Of a stretch of DNA of 64,000 nt, positions 34,939-44,087 are shown one piece after another. Where the stretch lies: positions 62,001 through 126,000 of the forward strand of contig NZ_CP029187.1 of NCBI RefSeq assembly GCF_003097535.1, given 5' to 3'. Numbering within the stretch: position 1 is the first letter of the stretch; every line of letters begins with the position of its first letter. Source of the stretch: Flavobacterium pallidum (GTDB lineage: Bacteria; Bacteroidota; Bacteroidia; Flavobacteriales; Flavobacteriaceae). A program made the position numbers and the translations under genes. The notes under the pieces are model-generated. The model was not told the DNA's origin and did not search any database. It saw nothing but the letters and a program-made list of their open reading frames with translations.

Positions 34939-36225
34939 CTATTTATTGTGATAGGTGTTCATGATTTTTTTTCTTTTTCCTGAGGATAAAAGAGGAATCT
35001 CGTCTACATATTCCACTTTGAAATTGGCATCTTTGCCAAGGTATTGCTTAAACTCCGCCACCAGTTTTTCTTCTTTGCCGAAAGCGCTGTCCGAATTGAC
35101 CTTAAACAGGTAATCCTTCGGGCCATATTGCACAAACTGGTATTGGTTGATTTCAACATACTGCCACATGTTTTTGTAGACGATGTACGAAGAAATCAAA
35201 TCGCCTTTGGTATCGTAGATCAGGTCCAGTTTCCTGCCTTCGATGGTTTGCAGGTAATTGTCGTCTTCTGTTGAAAGACAGCCGATATCACCGGTATCAT
35301 AACGGATCATCGGCATCGCATAATTGTAAAAATCGGTGACGACGATGCGGCCCAATTTTCCTTTTTTCACCGGTATATCCGAATCCATGCCGAGGATTTC
35401 GATATGGTAACTCGCGGTATTGATCCGGAAACGCAATAATCCGTCCGTTTCCTGTTGTGCGATAATCCCGTTTTCAATATTGGAATACCGGGAAACGGCC
35501 TGTGTCCCGAAGAATTTTGTTAAAGTGTTTTTAGTGTATTCGTTAAGCCCTTCAGACATGGAAATGATCGAATTTACTTTCGCTTTTACGGGTCCGTGAT
35601 AGGTCTTGTCAAGATAACGCGCTACGAGTTCCAATGCTGACGAATATCCTAAAAACCCCATATCTGATCCGTCATTCTCGATTTCTTTTATCAATTTCTC
35701 AATCTGATTATCATCAAGGTGGATTACATCCACAGGCGTGATGTTCTGCATATAGCGCAAAGAAAAACTCTTGTGGTTCAAAGCGCTCCAGATCTTGAAA
35801 TAATACAGTTTTTCACCGACAGAAAATCCGGCCCTCGATGCAAAATAAATCGTATCGGCGCTGTTCCTGCTTTTCTTATTGCGGTCGTGGAAAACCTTAA
35901 ACGGCGTTCCTGTCGATCCGCTTGTTACTGCAGCAATGCGTTGGTGTTCCTCAAAAGCCGATGACAGGAAAGAAGCGCTGTTCTCGCGGATGAAATTCTT
36001 GTCCATCACCCTGAAGTTTTCAATGCTTTCGGGCGAAATGCCTTTATAAATAGGCACTGTATTTACCGCGTGCTGCAATATTTTCTGCAGTTTTTCTGCA
36101 CGTTCGGGACTTCCTTTTGCAATACTTGTGGCAATTTCATCGACATGTTTTTGGATGTGCCCGCCTTTAAGGGCATCTACAGTGCCGAAAGCCATTTTCC
36201 GTAGTTTTTCGGTGAATTTCGCCAT
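34939..36225 (-). CDS. PaaK/CapK-like adenylate-forming enzyme
   Basis: About 428 residues from ATG 36225 (MAKFTEKLRK). This start leaves 1 bp after the upstream gene; an earlier in-frame start at 36264 would overlap it by 38 bp. The adenylate-forming P-loop is AVTSGSTGTPFKVF (about 107-118), with YDTGDIGCLS (about 320) and a C-terminal SSGKRKKI lysine motif. The family resembles phenylacetate-CoA ligase and CapK of capsule loci. It probably activates an acid for transfer to sugar; the acid is unknown. Confidence 0.82.
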   Translation of the reverse strand: MAKFTEKLRKMAFGTVDALKGGHIQKHVDEIATSIAKGSPERAEKLQKILQHAVNTVPIYKGISPESIENFRVMDKNFIRENSASFLSSAFEEHQRIAAVTSGSTGTPFKVFHDRNKKSRNSADTIYFASRAGFSVGEKLYYFKIWSALNHKSFSLRYMQNITPVDVIHLDDNQIEKLIKEIENDGSDMGFLGYSSALELVARYLDKTYHGPVKAKVNSIISMSEGLNEYTKNTLTKFFGTQAVSRYSNIENGIIAQQETDGLLRFRINTASYHIEILGMDSDIPVKKGKLGRIVVTDFYNYAMPMIRYDTGDIGCLSTEDDNYLQTIEGRKLDLIYDTKGDLISSYIVYKNMWQYVEINQYQFVQYGPKDYLFKVNSDSAFGKEEKLVAEFKQYLGKDANFKVEYVDEIPLLSSGKRKKIMNTYHNK

Positions 36226-36226
36226 C

Positions 36227-36829
36227 TTAATTGCTTCCGTTAAAAGGTTCCATCGGACGGTCATCGCTTTGGTTTACGCCTTCTTTCTTGAAGATTTTCA
36301 TAAACGACATGAAGAAGATTTTGATGTCCAGCCACAGCGTCACATTCTCAACATAATACACATCCATCTCAAATTTTTCCGCCCAGCTAATCGAATTACG
36401 CCCGTTAATCTGCGCCCAGCCTGTCATTCCGGGACGCACTTCATGGCGGCGTAGCTGACGGTCATTGTACAGCGGAATGTATTTGAAAAGCAGCGGACGC
36501 GGCCCGATGATTCCCATGTCCCACTTCAGGACATTGAACAACTGTGGGATCTCATCAATCGAGGTTTTCCTGACGAAGGCGCCTACAGCAGTAATCCTTT
36601 GATTGTCGGGCAACAAATTCCCATCCGCGTCTTTGGCATCGGTCATAGATTTGAATTTGATGATGTCGAAGGGCTTTTGGTCTTTGCCCGGACGTCTCTG
36701 GTAGAAAAAAGGTTTTCCATTATTCTGGATGTAAAGCAGGATGGTCACGATGATGATAATCGGCGAAAAAACAACCAATGCCACCAATGCAGCAAAAGAT
36801 TCAAGGAATGGTTTTAAAAATTTATACAT
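36227..36829 (-). CDS. Second initiating sugar-phosphate transferase
   Basis: 200 residues. An N-terminal hydrophobic region (about 10-33) precedes a bacterial sugar transferase domain with FDIIKFKSM, RKTSIDEIPQLFNVLKWDMG, GPRPLLFKY and RPGMTGWAQINGRN. The last motif is the classic phosphoglycosyl transferase signature and is better conserved here than in the copy at 32526. It starts a lipid-linked repeat unit. The neighbours are a deacetylase-like gene (3 bp upstream) and the PaaK-like gene (1 bp downstream). Confidence 0.93.
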   Translation of the reverse strand: MYKFLKPFLESFAALVALVVFSPIIIIVTILLYIQNNGKPFFYQRRPGKDQKPFDIIKFKSMTDAKDADGNLLPDNQRITAVGAFVRKTSIDEIPQLFNVLKWDMGIIGPRPLLFKYIPLYNDRQLRRHEVRPGMTGWAQINGRNSISWAEKFEMDVYYVENVTLWLDIKIFFMSFMKIFKKEGVNQSDDRPMEPFNGSN

Positions 36830-36832
36830 AAT

Positions 36833-37954
36833 TTATTTTTTTTCAGAAGCAATTAATGCTGCCAGTTCATTTGCCGACATAAATTCGACTTCAGGCCATC
36901 TTTTTGTAATTTCCGAAAGTATGGTCTTCAATCCGCTAAGTCCCTTCTCACGATTTTTTGGATCGACAAGACCGGCATAATTGACGCGGTGCGAGCTGAT
37001 CACTGCCGGCTTATTCCAGCGGAAAGCGCTTTCAACCTGTTTCAATGCATGCTGTACCGGATCATAACCGCGTTTCATGATCGGTTCGAAAGCCACATTG
37101 CGTACCATAAAGGTTTGCCCGAATTCATTTTGTTTCCCGGTATAATTGAAGATCCTCTTGAATTTTCCGCCACCAAGGTGTTCCTTTTTGTCGAACGGCG
37201 TATCGATGTAGAGGATTCCGTTTTCCTTCAGCGTTTTGTGGAGCACCGCATTTTCGCGCCCGCCGGGAGCGTTGAAGTGTGTGGCACGGAAACCGAATAC
37301 GTTTTCAAAAGCGTTCAAACCATCCACCACAATTTCGTCATGGGCGGCACATTCACTGAAATCACTGAAATCGAACGCGGCTGTGTATGACGGGTAATTT
37401 TTTAATGATATCGAAGTGTAGCAACGGTTTTTAAGTGCCACCAATGTGTTTTTATCCTGCCTTTGCAAAGCGTCGTTCAGGATTTTTACGTTTAAATGTT
37501 CGCGCCCGTGGAATTGCGGCACGATCAGTTTTTTTCGCATGCCTTCCTGCCATAGATTCCAGACGTTCTCATAACCTTTCCGTTTGCCAAAAGTTTCGGG
37601 CAGCAGTTCGTATTCGTATTTTTCATAATTGTTGGCCTTCATCTTGTCAAAATCGATGTTCGCCGGCAGTGCAAAAGCGGTGAAAACGGCATGGTTCCCA
37701 TTGCGGTCCTTTACGCTTGACAACACTTCGAAAAGCTGTAGCAAATCTTCTTCGGTTTCTAAAGTGTCGTGGATGTCGAAGTGCGACAAAGGCTTTACAC
37801 CTTCCTTTTCCATCTGCGCGATGGCTTCTGCAGAATCCACTTTTACATTTCCATAATCATCGACTGAAATCACGACAATTTTCCTGTCGGTTTTCCAGCC
37901 ACGGATGTTTTTCATGTTATTGGCGACTGCCTGTTTTATATTTTTTAAGCTCAT
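36833..37954 (-). CDS. Polysaccharide deacetylase-like protein, copy 1
   Basis: 373 residues. It has the pattern of NodB-type barrel proteins: VISVDDYGN (about 27-35), PQFHGREHLNV (about 150), GFRATHFNAPGG (about 225-236) and SSHRVNYAG near the C-terminus. The Asp pair and His residues could bind a metal. It is clearly paralogous to the protein at 42968-44086, which shares the same order of motifs. The likely substrate is an N-acetyl sugar in the polymer or a lipid-linked intermediate. No signal peptide is visible, so it should act in the cytoplasm, unlike most NodB proteins. Confidence 0.65.
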   Translation of the reverse strand: MSLKNIKQAVANNMKNIRGWKTDRKIVVISVDDYGNVKVDSAEAIAQMEKEGVKPLSHFDIHDTLETEEDLLQLFEVLSSVKDRNGNHAVFTAFALPANIDFDKMKANNYEKYEYELLPETFGKRKGYENVWNLWQEGMRKKLIVPQFHGREHLNVKILNDALQRQDKNTLVALKNRCYTSISLKNYPSYTAAFDFSDFSECAAHDEIVVDGLNAFENVFGFRATHFNAPGGRENAVLHKTLKENGILYIDTPFDKKEHLGGGKFKRIFNYTGKQNEFGQTFMVRNVAFEPIMKRGYDPVQHALKQVESAFRWNKPAVISSHRVNYAGLVDPKNREKGLSGLKTILSEITKRWPEVEFMSANELAALIASEKK

Positions 37955-37960
37955 ATCAAT

Positions 37961-38476
37961 TTATTTCTGCAAAAATTTCGAATCATCCTGAGACAGCAGG
38001 AATGCCATTTTTTCTTTACGGCTCATTTTCTTGCAATTCAGGTTATAATCCATAATCCGTTCCTCAAGATCACTGATACTGCCGATCACTTTTGCCGGGT
38101 TTCCGCCTGCAATCGAATTGTCGGGGATGCTTTTCGTCACCACAGAACCGGCAGCGATCAGCACATTGCTGCCAATCGTAACGCCGGGCAGAATGATGGA
38201 ACCATAACCGATGTAGACGTTGCTTCCCACTTTAATCTTACCGAAAAAGTCAAAATCCGGATGCTTTTCACGGAACATCCAGCTGGCTCCATGTGTAAAA
38301 AAATGCACATCAAGCCCCACCTGTACCCTGTCGCCAAGCTCAATCAGGTAAGGTTCACTGCCGAAGTTCCTACTGTAAATCGAGCAGCCTTTGCCCATTC
38401 TGACACCCATATCTTTTGCATGCCTTACACCGTCCCAGTAATTGAGTTTGTAATAATGTGCTAACTTTTTAAACAT
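37961..38476 (-). CDS. Hexapeptide-repeat acyltransferase, WbbJ/MAT-like
   Basis: 171 residues. Left-handed beta-helix hexapeptides include VYIGYGSIILPGVTIGSNVLIAAGSVV and end in a SIAGGNPAKVIG motif, as in O-acetyltransferases and maltose/galactoside acetyltransferases. It probably adds an acetyl group to a sugar of the repeat unit. N-acetylation of a 4-amino sugar (PglD role) is an alternative, but the PglD N-terminal nucleotide-binding domain is absent. Confidence 0.88.
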   Translation of the reverse strand: MFKKLAHYYKLNYWDGVRHAKDMGVRMGKGCSIYSRNFGSEPYLIELGDRVQVGLDVHFFTHGASWMFREKHPDFDFFGKIKVGSNVYIGYGSIILPGVTIGSNVLIAAGSVVTKSIPDNSIAGGNPAKVIGSISDLEERIMDYNLNCKKMSRKEKMAFLLSQDDSKFLQK

Positions 38477-38511
38477 AACCTATAATTTAAAAATTTTACA
38501 AAAAATGCTTT

Positions 38512-39657
38512 CTATTTTACGGTGGAATAAATCTCATCCATGCCTTCCCAAATGATTTCGGGCCTGAAATTTTTTGCCCATTCGATGCCGTTGATACCCA
38601 TTTGCTTTATTTCAGGCTGATGCTGGTAAAAATACCGCAGCATATTGACGAGTTCCCCTTCAGAATAGGGGTTGATCAGCCTGCCGTTGAAACCGTCCGA
38701 AACAGCGTCCATGCAGCCTGTGGCCTTCGTGCTGATAATAGGGACTCCCATCGCGGCGGCCTGTATCAGTACGTTCCCGAAACCTTCCCACCACGCGGGC
38801 AGTACGAAAACATCCATCAGTGACAAATATAATGGCACTTCGGGTTGTGGTTTCATGCCGGCCATGACAATCCCGGGATGGTTGTTGTAATCCTCGATCA
38901 ACTGGGGGTCGGCTATCTGGTCCCAGAACGGCCTGCCGATCATCAGCAGGCGCGCTTTGTCGTTTTCTTTATAGTATTTATCGAAAGCGTGGTACAATTC
39001 CTTAATGCCTTTACGGTCGACGATGCGGCCGACATATCCGAAAACGAAACAACCTTCAAGCTGGTACTCTTGCTTTGCTGCTGCTGCTTTTTCTCTATCA
39101 ATAGCATTTGGGTCAAACAATGTCAGGTTGATGCCGTTGCTGCTGCCTTTGGCGATGTGCACCGTTTTTTCATCAGGAAAAATACCTTCCTTCATTCCGA
39201 GGTCTTTCACCGAATTGCTGATGCAGATGACCTTGTGGGAACAAGAGGCAATAATTTTTTCAAGGAATATCAAAAATGATTTCATCTTTCCCTTTTCATG
39301 CTCAAAACGGAAGCCACGGCAGGTATAAATCCGAAGTGGAACGCCAGTGATTTTGGCTGCCATCATCCCTACGAGGCTCACCTTAGGCGTACCAAGATTG
39401 ACAATGTCCGGTTTGATTTTCCTGAAAATCCCAATGATCTGGAACAATGATTTCAGGTCTTTCCACGGGCTGATGGTACGCTCAATCTTTATCGGCAGCA
39501 ACGGCGCGTTTTCTTCGGCGCAGAATTTCGTCACGCGCGGCGCATCGGGAGCCATCAGGTACACTTCGTAGCCTTTCTTGATAAAATAATCGAGTTGGCC
39601 GTTCAGCAGGTCGACGCTTGGTTCGGCGGTGATGCCTATGATTAATTTCTTTTTCAT
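38512..39657 (-). CDS. Glycosyltransferase family 4
   Basis: About 381 residues from ATG 39657 (MKKKLIIGITAEP), which leaves 7 bp after the upstream gene; an earlier in-frame codon at 39687 would overlap it. GT-B fold with donor-site motif WEGFGNVLIQAAAMGVP, in which the second Glu of the usual E-x7-E pair is Gln. The region GYVGRIVDRKGI begins the C-terminal Rossmann domain. It transfers a sugar from a nucleotide donor, probably with retention. Donor and acceptor are unknown. Confidence 0.9.
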   Translation of the reverse strand: MKKKLIIGITAEPSVDLLNGQLDYFIKKGYEVYLMAPDAPRVTKFCAEENAPLLPIKIERTISPWKDLKSLFQIIGIFRKIKPDIVNLGTPKVSLVGMMAAKITGVPLRIYTCRGFRFEHEKGKMKSFLIFLEKIIASCSHKVICISNSVKDLGMKEGIFPDEKTVHIAKGSSNGINLTLFDPNAIDREKAAAAKQEYQLEGCFVFGYVGRIVDRKGIKELYHAFDKYYKENDKARLLMIGRPFWDQIADPQLIEDYNNHPGIVMAGMKPQPEVPLYLSLMDVFVLPAWWEGFGNVLIQAAAMGVPIISTKATGCMDAVSDGFNGRLINPYSEGELVNMLRYFYQHQPEIKQMGINGIEWAKNFRPEIIWEGMDEIYSTVK

Positions 39658-39664
39658 TTCAGGA

Positions 39665-40852
39665 TTAAGGTTTTGCGGCATTCGCATGCACGGCTTCTTT
39701 CAGGAAAAGATTGTAAAAATCTTTCCGGCGGTTGAACAGGATGTCTTTTTGGTATTCTTTGGCAGTGGTAAAATTCTTTTGGGCTTCGGCTTTCATTTCC
39801 TGCTGCCCGAAATTTTTAATCAGGGATGCGATCTGACCTGCATCACCAGGCCGGAAAATCTTTTCCGGTGACAACAATTCAGGAATTCCCGCGGTCCGGG
39901 CACCCAAAGCCGGGCAACCCACACTCATCGCTTCGATCAGCGCGCGCGGCAAACCTTCCTGCTTGCTCGGCTGGATGTACAAATCGATTTTTTCAAGGAA
40001 TTCAAAAACCTGTTCGTGCGGCAATGCCCCGATGATTTCGACCTGGTTTGTTACTCCGTGTTTTTCGGCAATACTTTTTAAATAATCGGGTTTGCCCTGT
40101 CCGATCACATGATATTTTACAGTTACTCCTTGTTTCTTCAGGATGGAAATCGCCTTGATCACATCATCCTGGCCTTTGTACGGTACGTCTATTGCCGCAA
40201 CCGTAGCCAGTGACATCGTTTCAGGAACGCCTGCGGCAATCTTTTCAAGCCTTTTATTTAATTTTTCTTCAGAAAGGTCTTTCAGCTCCACATTGGAACA
40301 ATTGATGCTTTTACCTGTTGTAGGATACCTGTTTTGCAGGAATTCTTTGGTCACATAAATGACGTAAGGGCAATCCTTTATAATCTGCTGCTGTTCACGC
40401 AATTTATAATGCGCAATCATTTTGCCTTTCCAGTTGTAGTTCCAATAAGCGTCGAAAGTACAGGCTACAAACTCCACCAGATAAGGCTTCCCGAGTTTTC
40501 GCGCGGCTTTCACCGCAATCGTTCCTGAAGCGCTCGGCATACGCGCGACAACGACATCGTGTGAAGCGACTGCCTCTTCAATCGTTTTCACGGCTTTGGC
40601 TTTGTTCGGAAAATAATTCCTGATGCTTTTAAAATTCGGGAATTCGATAAAGCGGAAATGATCTGAAGATATGGGGCTGAACTTGCTGCTGTTGCCATCC
40701 TCAATCGTCCTGAGGCGCATGCAAAATGTCAGTTCGTCTCCCAGCATCAGGTACCTTGCCTTGATTTTATCGTTATAATGGATTCCGAAGAAATCGCCGC
40801 TTTTATTCTGGTAAAGAGGCCCGTCGTGCACAAAAAGGACTTTTGTTGCCAT
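39665..40852 (-). CDS. Glycosyltransferase family 4
   Basis: 395 residues. GT-B fold with DVVVARMPSASG in the N-terminal half and donor site SKQEGLPRALIEAMSVGCP with an intact E-x7-E. VEIIGALPHEQVFEFLEKIDLYIQ precedes it. Gaps of 2 and 7 bp to its neighbours place it in the operon. It adds one sugar to the growing repeat unit. Confidence 0.9.
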   Translation of the reverse strand: MATKVLFVHDGPLYQNKSGDFFGIHYNDKIKARYLMLGDELTFCMRLRTIEDGNSSKFSPISSDHFRFIEFPNFKSIRNYFPNKAKAVKTIEEAVASHDVVVARMPSASGTIAVKAARKLGKPYLVEFVACTFDAYWNYNWKGKMIAHYKLREQQQIIKDCPYVIYVTKEFLQNRYPTTGKSINCSNVELKDLSEEKLNKRLEKIAAGVPETMSLATVAAIDVPYKGQDDVIKAISILKKQGVTVKYHVIGQGKPDYLKSIAEKHGVTNQVEIIGALPHEQVFEFLEKIDLYIQPSKQEGLPRALIEAMSVGCPALGARTAGIPELLSPEKIFRPGDAGQIASLIKNFGQQEMKAEAQKNFTTAKEYQKDILFNRRKDFYNLFLKEAVHANAAKP

Positions 40853-40854
40853 AT

Positions 40855-41955
40855 TTATAAAAGGTCTTTGAAAAGGGTCAGGTTTTTATCGAGGTCGAAT
40901 TTTACCTTCGCCCAATCTTTGCATTTAAATTCATTTTCGTTGATTCGCTGCGTTGAAAAACCGATCAGTAAATCCGCTACCGACCTTATTTCCAATGGAT
41001 TAAAAACCATATGCTGGTGGTTTTCAGGCAATGCTTCACTTATTGAAGCGATATCGGCTGTGATTACCGGAAGCCCGCTCAGCATCGCTTCAATTAAGGC
41101 ATTCGGCTGGCCTTCAGTGACTGAAGGGAAATAAAACACATTCATCGCCCTGTAAACCACCTCTAAATCATTCCTGAGGCCTAAGGTGATGCCGTTGTTG
41201 CTGATGCCGTTTTCAGCAAGCCTGGCTTTAAAATTATCGCTGTCGGTATCTTTCCCGCAAAAAAGAAAAAATACTTCCGGGTTTTCTGCAATCACTTTGG
41301 CAGCCACTTTGAAAATGGTATTGTGGTTTTTAGCCGGGTCAAAACGGCCGACATGCCCAATGACATAGGCATTTTCGTTTATCCCGAGTTTTTTCGCAGC
41401 GTCTTTCCTTGAGAGGGCAATATCAAATTTCGCAGCATCGGAACCATTTGGGATGACTTTATACCGCGGGTCTGTTTTATGGTATTTCTTATGGAAATTC
41501 TCAAAAGCGGCACGGCTGTTTGACAGGATTCCGGTGGCGTTTTTCCTGATCAGGAAATTCGCAAAATCATTATATTTCTTTTTGAAGAAATTATTCCCGA
41601 AAGCGTTCGTAGACCTTCTGTAGAAAGCCATCCGGTTTTTGATTCCGGCTTTTTTTGCAATCGCGATCGGGAGCCCGCCGAAATTTCCGTTGAAGGTACA
41701 AATCGTATCAAAACCTTCCGATTTCAGGAAATCATAAAATGCTTTTGCTTTTTTGATGTCGAGATATCCGATGGACCTGTAAAAGATTTTTGCACCGGCT
41801 TTAGCAAAATCATCATGCAGGTCTCCTTTCCTCAGTTTTACGGACAGCACACTGAAATCAAATTCCTCTTTGTAATGATTGATTACGCGGAGTGCATAAT
41901 TCTCGGCACCACCGGCATCGAGCGTAGGCAATAAAAAAAGTATTTTCTTTTTCAA
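40855..41955 (-). CDS. Glycosyltransferase family 4
   Basis: 366 residues. The N-terminal acceptor-side motif LPTLDAGGAENYAL is typical of GT4 enzymes. The C-terminal half has VGRFDPAKNHNTIFK and the donor site VTEGQPNALIEAMLSG with E-x7-E intact. The start codon overlaps the stop of the epimerase gene by 4 bp (ATGA), indicating translational coupling. Confidence 0.92.
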   Translation of the reverse strand: MKKKILFLLPTLDAGGAENYALRVINHYKEEFDFSVLSVKLRKGDLHDDFAKAGAKIFYRSIGYLDIKKAKAFYDFLKSEGFDTICTFNGNFGGLPIAIAKKAGIKNRMAFYRRSTNAFGNNFFKKKYNDFANFLIRKNATGILSNSRAAFENFHKKYHKTDPRYKVIPNGSDAAKFDIALSRKDAAKKLGINENAYVIGHVGRFDPAKNHNTIFKVAAKVIAENPEVFFLFCGKDTDSDNFKARLAENGISNNGITLGLRNDLEVVYRAMNVFYFPSVTEGQPNALIEAMLSGLPVITADIASISEALPENHQHMVFNPLEIRSVADLLIGFSTQRINENEFKCKDWAKVKFDLDKNLTLFKDLL

Positions 41956-42971
41956 CTTACTTTATAATATTCTTTATACCAATGTACAAATTGCTGAAGG
42001 CCTTCTTTAAGTGAGGTTTGTGGCTTATATCCGGAATATTGCTGCAATTGGTCGATGTCCGCATACGTCTGGAACACATCGCCGGCCTGCATTGGCAGGA
42101 AATCAAGTTTGGCTTCCTTTCCTGAAGATTCCTGGATGAATTTTATAAAATCCATCAATTTCTCAGGATTGTTATTGCCGATATTGAAAACGCGGTAGTC
42201 CGATTGTGACACTTCCTTGTCGATGATTCCGGTTACGCCCTGGATGATGTCGTCGATGTAAGTGAAGTCACGCCTTAAATCGCCATTGTTAAACACCTTG
42301 ATCGGTTTGCCTTCAAACAATGCTTTGGTGAAAAGGAACGGTGCCATATCCGGCCTTCCCCAAGGTCCGTACACGGTAAAAAAACGCAAGCCTGTTGTAG
42401 GCAATCCGTAAAGATGTGAATATACATGCGCCATGAGCTCGTTGCTTTTTTTGGTTGCTGCATAAAGGCTTACCGGATGATCGACGCGGTCATTTTCAGA
42501 GAAAGGAACTTCATCGCGGTTGCCGTATACCGAGGAACTTGAAGCATAAACCAAATGCTTGATATTATTCTGGCGGCAGGCTTCCAGGATGTTGATGAAC
42601 CCAACGACGTTCGATTGCACGTATACTTTCGGGTTGTCGATAGAATAACGCACTCCGGCCTGCGCAGCAAGATTGGCTACCACATCAAACTGCTCTTTTT
42701 CAAAAAGTACATCGAGGCGATGCTCATCGGTCAGGTCGAGCTGGAGGAATTTGAAATGGCTATGAGTGTTGCTACCCACTTCCTTTTGCCTGAGGAAATT
42801 CTCTTCCTGTACATCAATGCCAAGTTGCCTGAGGCGGTCAAGTTTCAGCCTTACATCATAATAAGCGTTCAGGTTATCGATGCCATAGACGTCGTGCCCG
42901 GTTTCGAGCAATCTTTTGACAAGATGGAATCCTATGAAACCTGCGGCTCCTGTAACAAGTATTTTTTTCAT
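41952..42971 (-). CDS. UDP-glucuronate 4-epimerase-like NAD-dependent epimerase
   Basis: 339 residues. NAD-binding TGAAGFIGFHL is at about residues 7-17, the catalytic YAATK near 169 and an SSSVYG motif precedes it. The segment YGIDNLNAYYDVRLK and the overall length match UDP-GlcA 4-epimerases (CapI/LspL). It would convert UDP-glucuronate, made by the Ugd encoded at the right edge, to UDP-galacturonate. It overlaps its neighbours on both sides by 4 bp. Confidence 0.87.
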   Translation of the reverse strand: MKKILVTGAAGFIGFHLVKRLLETGHDVYGIDNLNAYYDVRLKLDRLRQLGIDVQEENFLRQKEVGSNTHSHFKFLQLDLTDEHRLDVLFEKEQFDVVANLAAQAGVRYSIDNPKVYVQSNVVGFINILEACRQNNIKHLVYASSSSVYGNRDEVPFSENDRVDHPVSLYAATKKSNELMAHVYSHLYGLPTTGLRFFTVYGPWGRPDMAPFLFTKALFEGKPIKVFNNGDLRRDFTYIDDIIQGVTGIIDKEVSQSDYRVFNIGNNNPEKLMDFIKFIQESSGKEAKLDFLPMQAGDVFQTYADIDQLQQYSGYKPQTSLKEGLQQFVHWYKEYYKVS

Positions 42972-44086
42972 CTAAGCTTTTTTGATGATTTGATTAGATT
43001 GGCCAATTCGATTGTGGTCATGAATTCGGTTTGGGGCCATTTTTTGCAAATGGTATGCAGTAACTGCCCAAGTTGCTGAAACCCTTTTTCGCGGTTCGAT
43101 GCGTCGAGCGTTCCCATAAAATTGTGCCTGTGGCTGCAGATTACCGCTGGTTTTCCCCAGCGGAAAGCAATTTCGATTTCTTTTAATGCTTTATCAACCT
43201 GTGATGTCTTATGAGAACCCGGTTCAAAAGTGACGTTGCGTACGATATCAAGCTGTCCTGCTTCATTTACCGATCCCATAAACCTTTTTACGGTTGGTTT
43301 TTCATTTGCATGTAAAGGCTGTTGCTTCCTGACGCGCGCGCCCTGAATGACATCGACGCCATTTTCTTTAAGGAAAGGCAGCAACTTCGGGTGCATGGTA
43401 TTTTGCGGAGCGATTACCGACCTGGATGTAAACCCAAAGATTTTTTCGAAATGCTGAAGCCCTTCGCGTATTGTTTTTTTTACGTTTTCCAATTCCGTTT
43501 CGGAAGCAGCGTTGAACGAAGAAAGATATCCTTTAGCATTAATTTCATTACGCCCAAAACCAAAGAAACCATGTTCAAACCCGATCAAGGTTTCGCGTTT
43601 TGCTTCCATTAGGTCTCTCATCCAATATTCCACCTGAACGTGTTCCCGACCGTGAAATTGCGGATAAAAAATACCTGCATTGATTCCGTGTTGCACTTTT
43701 TCAAAGGCATTTCCACAATCATACCGCTCATATGAATTCCTGAAATCCTCATAAAAATATTGCTCAAAACGCGAAGCTTTTATTTTTTCAAAATCAGGAT
43801 TGGCGGTGAGGAAATTGGCGGTGATTTTGGCGTGGTTTCCATTTTTATCTTTTACAGCATTAAGGCATTCATAAAGCATGTCCATATCACTTTCAGTTTC
43901 GAGCGAATCCACACGATTGAAAGGATTGTCCTTAAGCGCAAACTGCTGCGACATGGCCGCGAAAGCATTCGCAGACTGCATCCTGATGCTTCCCCAGTCG
44001 TCGCTTTCAATGACCACAATTTTCCGTGGCGTGGACCAGCCGGAAATGCTGTAAAGGTTATTTTTAATTAAATCTTTAAGGCTCAC
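42968..44086 (-). CDS. Polysaccharide deacetylase-like protein, copy 2
   Basis: 372 residues. It parallels the protein at 36833-37954: VVIESDDWGSI (about 26-36), YPQFHGREHVQV (about 150), GFTSRSVIAPQNT (about 225-237) and CSHRHNFMG near the C-terminus. Both proteins start with a similar SLKxxI segment and have almost the same length, so one arose by duplication. It overlaps the epimerase gene by 4 bp. Function as a sugar deacetylase is inferred from the Asp-Asp and His pattern. Confidence 0.65.
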   Translation of the reverse strand: MSLKDLIKNNLYSISGWSTPRKIVVIESDDWGSIRMQSANAFAAMSQQFALKDNPFNRVDSLETESDMDMLYECLNAVKDKNGNHAKITANFLTANPDFEKIKASRFEQYFYEDFRNSYERYDCGNAFEKVQHGINAGIFYPQFHGREHVQVEYWMRDLMEAKRETLIGFEHGFFGFGRNEINAKGYLSSFNAASETELENVKKTIREGLQHFEKIFGFTSRSVIAPQNTMHPKLLPFLKENGVDVIQGARVRKQQPLHANEKPTVKRFMGSVNEAGQLDIVRNVTFEPGSHKTSQVDKALKEIEIAFRWGKPAVICSHRHNFMGTLDASNREKGFQQLGQLLHTICKKWPQTEFMTTIELANLIKSSKKLR

Positions 44087-44087
44087 T

